A DNA stretch of 64,000 bases from contig JAFUYM010000025.1 in assembly GCA_017470525.1 (NCBI GenBank), positions 1-64,000 on the forward strand. The letters run 5' to 3'. This stretch comes from Bacteroidaceae bacterium. GTDB taxonomy: Bacteria > Bacteroidota > Bacteroidia > Bacteroidales > Bacteroidaceae. A model generated the notes under the pieces. The model worked only from the letters and a program-made list of their open reading frames with translations. It was not told the DNA's origin and did no database searches. The number at the start of each line of letters is the position of its first letter. The stretch's first letter is position 1. Both the position numbers and the translations under genes were made by a program. Below, in pieces: positions 16,629-23,388 of the stretch.

Positions 16629-17435
16629 ATGAAGAAATTATCTTATTTCGCTGTCGCTCTTACAGCCGTTGCTTTTGCAGCATGCACTGGCAACAAAACT
16701 CAAAACACTCAAGACGGAACTGATTCTGTCAAGTCTTTCGAACAGGAGCAAATTGAGGAAAACATCAAAGTACAAATGGACAGCCTCGCCGCAGAGTTTG
16801 GCAAACTGAAGTCCGTGCCAATCATCAAAACTGAAGATGATGGCAAGATTGAACTCACCGACGAGGAGAAGCAGGTGAAACCTGACTATCTGCTCGCCCC
16901 CTCTGTGGCTGAAAACGCTGTCACACTGGCAGAAAAGTATCGTGCCCTCAGCGCACTGGCTGTGGACAAGGAAGTGGCTAAACTCTACGACATGCCAACT
17001 GACGAGTACGATGAAGCCATCACAAAACTTGCCACCGACATCAATGACCCTTCTTTCAAGGTGCTGGATGGTGCTGACAATGTCTTCGAGGCTTCAGGTG
17101 CCCTCTATGAGGCAATGAACGAAAACAGCCGCATCAACTATTTCTGGCAGTTGGCTTCCACCTCCATCGTTGAGCAACTCTTTGTCACGACCCAAAAGAC
17201 AGACAAGTTTATTACGGCATTCGATGACGACGCAGTTTCCAACATCACATTCCGTGTAGCACTGCTTCAAGATGCCATCCAGCGTCTGTCCGAGTACGAC
17301 CCAGAGATTAAGCCTGTTGCAGAGGCTATCAAGCCACTTGCTGTGCTCAACGCCATCTCCGTGGATGAGTTTAAGAGCCAACTTGAAGAGGCGAAGGAAG
17401 AAATCGCGAAGTCTCGCAATGCACTCCTCAAGTAA
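16629..17435 (+). CDS. Lipoprotein of unknown function
   Basis: 268 residues. The signal peptide ends AFAACTGN, a lipobox with Cys near 20. The mature chain is acidic and mostly helical, with an acidic linker first (LTDEEKQVKPDYLLAPS) and a long helical region after it. The family was not recognised. It follows the ABC exporter by 95 bp and ends at a strong terminator, so it may be the last gene of that unit. Confidence 0.65.
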   Translation: MKKLSYFAVALTAVAFAACTGNKTQNTQDGTDSVKSFEQEQIEENIKVQMDSLAAEFGKLKSVPIIKTEDDGKIELTDEEKQVKPDYLLAPSVAENAVTLAEKYRALSALAVDKEVAKLYDMPTDEYDEAITKLATDINDPSFKVLDGADNVFEASGALYEAMNENSRINYFWQLASTSIVEQLFVTTQKTDKFITAFDDDAVSNITFRVALLQDAIQRLSEYDPEIKPVAEAIKPLAVLNAISVDEFKSQLEEAKEEIAKSRNALLK

Positions 17436-17456
17436 GAAAAAGCCATCCAACACAAA

Positions 17457-17500
17457 AGAAGGCGGAAGTGTCATCCAAACACTTCCGCCTTCTTGTATTT
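17457..17500 (+). terminator. Rho-independent terminator
   Basis: A perfect 15-bp stem (17457-17471 with 17479-17493), a 7-nt loop, then TGTATTTTTT. It ends the lipoprotein transcript and lies just before the convergent purF-like stop at 17526. Confidence 0.85.
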
Positions 17501-17525
17501 TTTATCTCCGAAACCTATCACTCCT

Positions 17526-19013
17526 CTACTCGTTAGAGTTGTCTTCCTCCAACGAATGGAACGAACTTCCATCGAAGCAATGGGTGCAAATCTGGCATTT
17601 GTCCAGTCCAATCGCCTCCACAATGGTCTCCAGTTTCGAGAACTTGAGGCTGTCGAGGTTCAACCGACGGGCTATCTCTCCCACCATCGCCTTGTATTCG
17701 GGCGAATCAGTGGTGGCATACGCCTTGATGCGCTCGGCTGGCACCTCCACATTCTGTGCTGTCTGAGCATCAGCCAGCATCGTGGCAGTGCGCGAATGAG
17801 TCTCCAAGTCCTTGATGACACGACGTGTAATCAATTCCAGTTCAGACTTCGAGGCAGAGAAATTCACAAACGGACAAGCATAAATCAGCGGTGGACAAGC
17901 AATGCGCATGTGTACCTCTTTGGCACCCAGTTCCTTGAGCACCTTGGTATTCTCTCTCAGTTGAGTTCCGCGCACAATGGAGTCGTCGCAGAACAAACAA
18001 CGTTTGCCTCTCAACATGTCTTTGTTGGGAATCAACTTCATCTTTGCCACCAGGTTGCGCACCTCTTGATTTGGTGGCATGAACGAGCGTGGCCAAGTGG
18101 GTGTATATTTGCTGATGCCTCTACGGTAGGGGATTTTGCTTCCTGCACTGTAACCCACAGCCATGCCGATGCCCGAGTCGGGGATGCCACCCACGGCATC
18201 GACCTCCACATCATCGTTCTCCCCCATCACGCGACCTGTCTCGAAACGCACATCCTCCACATTCTTGCCTTCGTATGAAGAGGTGGGGAAACCGTAATAT
18301 ATCCAGAGGAAGGCACACATCTGCATCTTCTTGTTCGGCTTGCGCAACTGCTCCATGCCATCGGCACGTAGCCGCACAATCTCGCCTGGTCCCACGTAAT
18401 AGGTGGTCTCATAGCCCAGATTGGGGAATGCCGTGTTCTCGCTGGTGGCAGCCATTGCTCCCTCCTTCTGTCCGATGACAATCGGGGTGCGCCCCCAAGC
18501 ATCACGTGCAGCGATGATGCCGTCTTCTGTCAGCAGCAACATGGAGCAGGAGCCTTTCACTGTCTTGAACACATTCTCAATGCCGTCCACGAAGTTCTTT
18601 CCTTGCACAATCAACACGCCAATCAACTCGGTCGGATTGATTTTGCCCGATGAGAACTCCGACAAATACATGTTCTCCTCCAGCAACCTGCCCGCAATCT
18701 CTTCCATATTGTTGATTTTTGCCACCGTCACAATGGCAAACCTGCCCAAATGGCTGTTGAAGAGCATGGGTTGCGCATCTGTGTCGCTGATGATGCCAAT
18801 GCCTGCCTCGCCTTCAAACTTTGACAACTCCGCCTCAAAACGAGTGCGAAAATAAGTGCTTTCAAGATTGTGGATGGCACGGTAGAAGCCTTTTTCCTTG
18901 CTGTATGTTGCCATACCGCCACGGCGTGTGCCAAGATGCGACTGATAATCGGTGCCATAGAAAAGGTCAGCCGCACACTTTTCCATCGATACGGTTCCGA
19001 AGAATCCTCCCAT
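17526..19013 (-). CDS. Amidophosphoribosyltransferase paralogue lacking the N-terminal glutaminase Cys
   Basis: 495 residues from ATG 19013. The -7 box at 19044-19051 overlaps an earlier TTG and rules it out. It has the two-domain PurF layout: Ntn glutaminase-like domain, then a phosphoribosyltransferase domain with the PRPP loop LFCDDSIVRGTQ near 345. In true PurF the propeptide or Met is removed to expose a catalytic Cys (MCGI/V). Here the same place reads MGGFFGT, so the nucleophile is absent, although the later glutaminase landmarks (SHLGTRRGG, NSHLGRFAIVTV) remain. It may use free ammonia, act as a regulatory subunit or have a different reaction. The gene is isolated from other purine genes. 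Confidence 0.85.
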   Translation of the reverse strand: MGGFFGTVSMEKCAADLFYGTDYQSHLGTRRGGMATYSKEKGFYRAIHNLESTYFRTRFEAELSKFEGEAGIGIISDTDAQPMLFNSHLGRFAIVTVAKINNMEEIAGRLLEENMYLSEFSSGKINPTELIGVLIVQGKNFVDGIENVFKTVKGSCSMLLLTEDGIIAARDAWGRTPIVIGQKEGAMAATSENTAFPNLGYETTYYVGPGEIVRLRADGMEQLRKPNKKMQMCAFLWIYYGFPTSSYEGKNVEDVRFETGRVMGENDDVEVDAVGGIPDSGIGMAVGYSAGSKIPYRRGISKYTPTWPRSFMPPNQEVRNLVAKMKLIPNKDMLRGKRCLFCDDSIVRGTQLRENTKVLKELGAKEVHMRIACPPLIYACPFVNFSASKSELELITRRVIKDLETHSRTATMLADAQTAQNVEVPAERIKAYATTDSPEYKAMVGEIARRLNLDSLKFSKLETIVEAIGLDKCQICTHCFDGSSFHSLEEDNSNE

Positions 19014-19043
19014 AAATTGTTCGTCAATTTGAAATTCAGGATG

Positions 19044-19051
19044 CAAAGGTA
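19044..19051 (-). promoter_or_regulatory. -7 box TACCTTTG for the purF paralogue
   Basis: A perfect match 30 bp before ATG 19013. It decides the start, because the open frame continues through it. Confidence 0.7.
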
Positions 19052-19108
19052 AGAAATAAAAGTGAAAAGTGACCTAAAAAAATAAGAAATGTGTTTTCAA
19101 GCGTGCTT

Positions 19109-19186
19109 GAAAAGTGAAAAATTTGCTGCCGCAGCAGTAAACCAACAGAATGACCAACAAATACGGCAGCAAATTTTTCACTTTTC
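19109..19186. repeat. Inverted-repeat element with perfect 23-bp arms upstream of the ATPase
   Basis: Arms 19109-19131 and 19164-19186 are exact reverse complements around a 32-nt loop. A smaller perfect hairpin, TTTTCAAGC/GCTTGAAAA, overlaps its left side (19094-19113). The right side runs into a 7-bp tandem tract (CACTTTT, CACTCTT, CACTTTT; 19179-19202). No coding content. Confidence 0.85.
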
Positions 19187-19212
19187 ACTCTTCACTTTTC
19201 ACGTCTTTTTTG

Positions 19213-19220
19213 TACCTTTG
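19213..19220 (+). promoter_or_regulatory. -7 box TACCTTTG for the ATPase gene
   Basis: A perfect match 21 bp before the ATPase ATG, directly after the repeat element. Confidence 0.65.
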
Positions 19221-19241
19221 CAAAAATAAAAGAAGAGAACC

Positions 19242-20084
19242 ATGAGAAAAAGAGCAGACTACATCCAAAGCATCGAGATTCAGGCTTTGTGGAAGGGTGG
19301 CAGACACATCATCTGGAACCTGCAACCTGACGTGAACATCCTCAGCGGCATCAACGGTGTGGGCAAGAGCACCATCATCAACCACTCCGCCCGCACCCTC
19401 AGCATGATAGACAAAGACGAAATCCGACTGGACGAAGCACCTCAAGGAGTCGCCATCCGTCTCATGCCCGAAGATGCCACCTACATCAAGTTCGACGTCA
19501 TCCGTTCCTTCGACCGTCCGCTCCTGCACAGCGACCTTTTGGAGAAACTCTCCGACTCGCGCGTGAAGACCGAACTCGACTGGCAGATTTACCGTCTGCA
19601 GAAGCGGTTCCTCGACTATCAGGTGAACATCGGCAATCGCATCATCGAACTGCTCACCAGCGGCAACCCCGACGACCAACTCAAGGCAGCCGAAGTCAGT
19701 GCCCCCAAGAAGCAGTTTCAGGACATGATAGACGAACTCTTTTCCGACACCCACAAAAAGATAGACCGCAAGAGCAACGAAATCCAGTTCATACAAACCA
19801 ACAGCAGCGGCACCACCGAACTCATCACCCCCTACCAACTCTCCAGCGGCGAAAAGCAGATGCTCGCCATCCTCATGACCGTGCTGGTGGAGAACCGTGA
19901 GCCTTACGCCCTGCTGATGGACGAGCCCGAGATTTCCCTTCACATCGACTGGCAGCAACGCCTCATCGACCTCATCCGCCAACTCAACCCCAATGCCCAA
20001 ATCATCCTCTCCACCCACTCCCCCGCCCTCATCATGGACGGATGGATGAGCAACGTGACAGAAGTGGAAGAAATCAGTAATTAA
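19242..20084 (+). CDS. AAA/ABC-type ATPase (OLD/SMC-like)
   Basis: 280 residues. Walker A is GINGVGKST near 35. The later part has an ABC-like signature LSSGEKQML near 203, Walker B LLMDEPEISLH near 222 and a switch histidine in LSTHSPALI near 260. Between them is a short helical stretch instead of long coiled coils. ATPases of this form often act with a nuclease or effector made by the next gene. Here the next gene encodes a DUF4435 (TOPRIM-type) protein, an arrangement seen in OLD/PARIS-like defence pairs. The two genes are 151 bp apart because an inverted-repeat element lies between them. Confidence 0.82.
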   Translation: MRKRADYIQSIEIQALWKGGRHIIWNLQPDVNILSGINGVGKSTIINHSARTLSMIDKDEIRLDEAPQGVAIRLMPEDATYIKFDVIRSFDRPLLHSDLLEKLSDSRVKTELDWQIYRLQKRFLDYQVNIGNRIIELLTSGNPDDQLKAAEVSAPKKQFQDMIDELFSDTHKKIDRKSNEIQFIQTNSSGTTELITPYQLSSGEKQMLAILMTVLVENREPYALLMDEPEISLHIDWQQRLIDLIRQLNPNAQIILSTHSPALIMDGWMSNVTEVEEISN

Positions 20085-20091
20085 GGAGGAA

Positions 20092-20218
20092 ACGCTTCGC
20101 GCCTTTAGAAAAACAAGAACCTTTTGCTCGGCGTAGCCAAAAAGCAAAAAAATATAAGACAAAATATTTTTTCTTGTTTTCTTTTATTTTCTTTTATTTT
20201 TCTAAAGGCGCGAAGCGT
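20092..20218. repeat. 127-bp element bounded by perfect 22-bp inverted repeats
   Basis: Arms 20092-20113 and 20197-20218 are exact reverse complements. Inside, AAAACAAGAA (20110-20119) can also pair with TTCTTGTTTT (20171-20180), and CTTTTGCT/AGCAAAAA gives another short stem. The rest is T-rich. It separates the ATPase from the DUF4435 gene and begins 8 bp after the ATPase stop. Confidence 0.9.
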
Positions 20219-20235
20219 AAAAATAACTATTATAT

Positions 20236-21237
20236 ATGTCTCGCCATCTTACAGCCAACCTCTCCTCAGCCTACATCGAGGCAGCCAACCGCCTCCGTCC
20301 CAAGACGAAGAAGCGGAAGATTGTGGCATACGTCGAATCGTATGACGACATCTTCTTCTGGCGCAGTGTGCTGAGCGAGTTCGAGGACGAACAGACCGCC
20401 TTCGAGGTGATGCTTCCATCGCGTACCAACCTCAACCGAGGCAAGAAGACTGCCATGATGAACCGCCTCGGCTCCTCGCTGGGAGGCTACATGATTGCCT
20501 GTGTCGATGCCGACATGGACTATCTCCTGCAACGCTGCACCCCCTCCTCCCAGCGCATGCTCGACAATCCCTACGTCATCCACACCTATGCCTATGCCAT
20601 CGAGAGTTACCAGTGCTATGCACCCAGCCTCCACAACGTCTGCGTGATGGCTACCCTCAACGACCGCGACATTTTCAACTTCGAGGAATACCTCAAGCAA
20701 TACTCCGAAATCATATACGAACTCTTCGTGTGGATGGTTTGGCTGCATCGCCACGGACGCTTCAACGACATGCCGCTCAACAACTTCAACAACATCGTCG
20801 CCGTGGAGCAACTCAACGTGCAGAACCCAGCCGAAGCCCTCGAACGAGTGCGTCGTAATGCCAACCGAAAAGTGGCGTGGCTGCAACAACACGTGAAAGA
20901 AGCCAAGGGCAAACTCACCCGACTGAAAGAAGAACTCTCCGATTTGGGCGTACACAAAGAAAACACCTATATGTTCATCCAGGGGCATCACCTCATGGAA
21001 AACGTCGTTTCCGCTGCCATCGAACCCGTCTGCACCATCCTCCGCCGCCAGCGCGAGAAGGACATCAAGCAACTCGCCAACGGCAACCAGCAGCAACTCA
21101 ACAACGAACTCGCCAGTTACTCCCACAGCCAGTTCCAACCCACCCAGATGCTTCGCCGCAACACCCAATACAAAGAGTGCGAAGCATACCAGATGCTCCG
21201 CACTCGTGTTGCTACATTCTTGAAAGAACGAACCTAA
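20236..21237 (+). CDS. DUF4435 protein with a TOPRIM-like acidic triad
   Basis: 333 residues. The N-terminal half has the features expected of DUF4435/TOPRIM folds: Glu in AYVESYDDIFFW near 33, a VMLPSR...GKKTAMMNRL stretch, and CVDADMDYL near 95 giving a D-x-D pair. These acidic residues bind metal in nucleases of the OLD and AriB type. The C-terminal half is helical and basic. It is paired with the preceding ATPase. It ends exactly where the convergent GH51 gene ends (adjacent stop codons, no terminator seen). A defence role is inference from the pairing. Confidence 0.75.
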   Translation: MSRHLTANLSSAYIEAANRLRPKTKKRKIVAYVESYDDIFFWRSVLSEFEDEQTAFEVMLPSRTNLNRGKKTAMMNRLGSSLGGYMIACVDADMDYLLQRCTPSSQRMLDNPYVIHTYAYAIESYQCYAPSLHNVCVMATLNDRDIFNFEEYLKQYSEIIYELFVWMVWLHRHGRFNDMPLNNFNNIVAVEQLNVQNPAEALERVRRNANRKVAWLQQHVKEAKGKLTRLKEELSDLGVHKENTYMFIQGHHLMENVVSAAIEPVCTILRRQREKDIKQLANGNQQQLNNELASYSHSQFQPTQMLRRNTQYKECEAYQMLRTRVATFLKERT

Positions 21238-23232
21238 TTACTTCACCTTGATTCTGATGACATTGGCAGAATAAGGTTCTGCCTTAAAGGTCATCTTCTT
21301 GCTCAACTTGATACCCTTGGTCTGAGGAGCAACAGGCTGTGCATCGTAGTTGTTCTCCACGTCGAGCGAAGCGCCGCTCAAAGTGGTGAGAGATGCCTGT
21401 GCAGGAATCTTGAACTTGCTCAAGTCGATGGTAGCGTCCTTCGCTTCGGCTGCCGCATTGATGAGTTTAATGTACAACTCGCCTTTCTCGGTGTTGAGCA
21501 CAGCGGAAGTTCCCTGATACTTATCGCCACCTTCAAACTTCGCCACATCGCCATAATAGTAGTCACCGGCTGTAGTGCCGAACATCTGCTGCACGTAGTA
21601 ACTGCAAGTCAAGATGACACGCTGGTTGTCGAAGTAAATGAGGTCCGGATTCCATGATTCATGTCCTTTTTTGCAGAAGAGAGGCGCATAACTGGTCATG
21701 GTGACCACATCGCCGTTTCGCTCGATGCCCAGCAGATAAAGTCCCTCGTAGAGTGCGTCAGCCAATTTCTTGTCCTTGGCTGCATATTCGCCCAGATAGA
21801 CCTTCGTCTTGCGGTCGCGTGGGTAGTTGTCGTAGTTCTGCTGATTGTTCAGGAAGTAGTCACGAGGCTCGTAGTAGTGCTCATCAAGCACATCCACGCC
21901 TGTCTCTTCAGCGATTCTCCATCCGTTGTCGAAGTCAGGGTTGCCCTTGTGGGAACCTGGACCTGCCGTGCCTACAATCACGATGTCAGGATATTTCGCA
22001 CGTACTCTGTCGTAAATGTATTTGAATCGCTCTTCAAACTCCTTAGTGATCTTCTCCTCGTTGCCAAGACCCAGATACTTCAGGTTGAAGGGCTTCGGAT
22101 GGCCAGCCTCGGCACGTTTCTTGCCCCATTTAGTGTTCACGTCACCGTTTGCCCACTCGATGAGGTCAAGGGCTTCGTCCACCCATTCGTCCATTTCGCT
22201 CATAGGCACCACGTCCTGCGCCTGTGTTCTCATGCCCCAACCACCGTTGGTACCTTGACAACTCACGCCGCAAGGAAGAATCGGCAGCGGCTCCATACCC
22301 AAATCTTCACAGAACTGGAAATACTCATAGTAACCGAGACCCATCGACTGATGGTAACCCCAAGTGTTCTTGATGCCACGCCGCTGCTCCTTCGGACCAA
22401 TGGTAGTTTTCCAACGATAGGTGTCCCAGAAACCGTCACCACCACCATGCACCACGCAACCACCAGGGAAACGCATGAACTTAGGCTGCAAGCCTTCCAG
22501 AGCCTCAGCCAAATCCTTTCTCAGACCGTGTCCCTTGTACGTGTCCTCGGGCATGAGCGAAACCATATCCACATCAAGGTCGCCTTGGTTGAGCACCAGA
22601 ATCTGCAAGATGGCATTGGCACAATCCTCAGAGGCTGTCAGCACGGCTTCATACTTCTTCCATGACTTGTCGCCCACGTTGAGTGTGGTCTCTGCCAGCA
22701 CCTTCGGGTCTTTGCCCCATCCTTGCGACTGACCTAACACCACGCGCACCTGCTTGGCATCGCCGAAATTGCGGAAGAACACAGAGAAGTCGTACTTCGC
22801 CCCAGCCTTCACGCTGATGCCGTCGAAGCCCCCGTTTTCCAAGCCGAATCCTTTCCAACCCGCATAGTCGTAATACTCCTTCACACGCTCAGTGTGCAGT
22901 CTCATGTAAGTAGGATTATTGGGGTGAATCGGGTTGTCCATCCTCACCTGCAAAGTACCCAGCGAGTGCCCCGGACGAATCTGCTTCCACGATGTACCGG
23001 GTCCCCAGCCATCGCGTTCAGCAGGACTGAACTCAAACGAGCCGTTCTCCACCAGTTCGGCATACAGACCTCCATCTGCCGAGTAACTGATATCCTCGAA
23101 GAAGATACCAATCAGTTCCTTACTAATCTGCTTGCCCCCTGCTGGAGCCTTCACCTTCTGCGCCGTCATCGTCGAAGGTGCCACCAATGCTGCCGCCAAA
23201 GCCACAGCCTGCAATGTGTTACGTAATCTCAT
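21238..23232 (-). CDS. Alpha-L-arabinofuranosidase, GH51
   Basis: 664 residues from ATG 23232, where a signal peptide begins (MRLRNTLQAVALAAALVAPS, ending TAQ). The upstream open frame is repeat-derived. An N-terminal beta-sandwich of about 190 residues precedes the TIM barrel. The acid/base Glu is in LGLGNEEK near 390 and the nucleophile Glu in VYLGEYAAK near 480. A C-terminal beta-domain follows. The enzyme releases arabinose from arabinan, arabinogalactan or arabinoxylan in the periplasm. It has its own promoter at 23323 with a long leader. Confidence 0.92.
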   Translation of the reverse strand: MRLRNTLQAVALAAALVAPSTMTAQKVKAPAGGKQISKELIGIFFEDISYSADGGLYAELVENGSFEFSPAERDGWGPGTSWKQIRPGHSLGTLQVRMDNPIHPNNPTYMRLHTERVKEYYDYAGWKGFGLENGGFDGISVKAGAKYDFSVFFRNFGDAKQVRVVLGQSQGWGKDPKVLAETTLNVGDKSWKKYEAVLTASEDCANAILQILVLNQGDLDVDMVSLMPEDTYKGHGLRKDLAEALEGLQPKFMRFPGGCVVHGGGDGFWDTYRWKTTIGPKEQRRGIKNTWGYHQSMGLGYYEYFQFCEDLGMEPLPILPCGVSCQGTNGGWGMRTQAQDVVPMSEMDEWVDEALDLIEWANGDVNTKWGKKRAEAGHPKPFNLKYLGLGNEEKITKEFEERFKYIYDRVRAKYPDIVIVGTAGPGSHKGNPDFDNGWRIAEETGVDVLDEHYYEPRDYFLNNQQNYDNYPRDRKTKVYLGEYAAKDKKLADALYEGLYLLGIERNGDVVTMTSYAPLFCKKGHESWNPDLIYFDNQRVILTCSYYVQQMFGTTAGDYYYGDVAKFEGGDKYQGTSAVLNTEKGELYIKLINAAAEAKDATIDLSKFKIPAQASLTTLSGASLDVENNYDAQPVAPQTKGIKLSKKMTFKAEPYSANVIRIKVK

Positions 23233-23322
23233 ATTTGTTTTGGTTTTAGTTTTTCTATAAAATAGTTTTTGTCTGTCAAGAAACACTCCGAATGGTGAAT
23301 TATGAATTATCAAATCACGTTG

Positions 23323-23330
23323 CAAAGGTA
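23323..23330 (-). promoter_or_regulatory. -7 box TACCTTTG for the GH51 gene
   Basis: A perfect match, 90 bp before the GH51 ATG and directly downstream of the terminator of the preceding gene. Confidence 0.65.
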
Positions 23331-23331
23331 C

Positions 23332-23365
23332 AAAAAATTACCTGCCCGTTCTATCAGGCAGGTAA
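23332..23365 (-). terminator. Terminator of the lyase/beta-helix gene
   Basis: A 9-bp stem (TTACCTGCC 23338-23346 with GGCAGGTAA 23357-23365), followed on the minus strand by six T. The hairpin and loop are nearly identical to the terminator at 25852-25881. Confidence 0.85.
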
Positions 23366-23388
23366 CAAAAACTATTACAGATGTAACA

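Noticed and set aside
20092-20218. Insertion sequence
   Set aside because: 127 bp, no transposase and no obvious target-site duplication; kept only as an inverted-repeat element.
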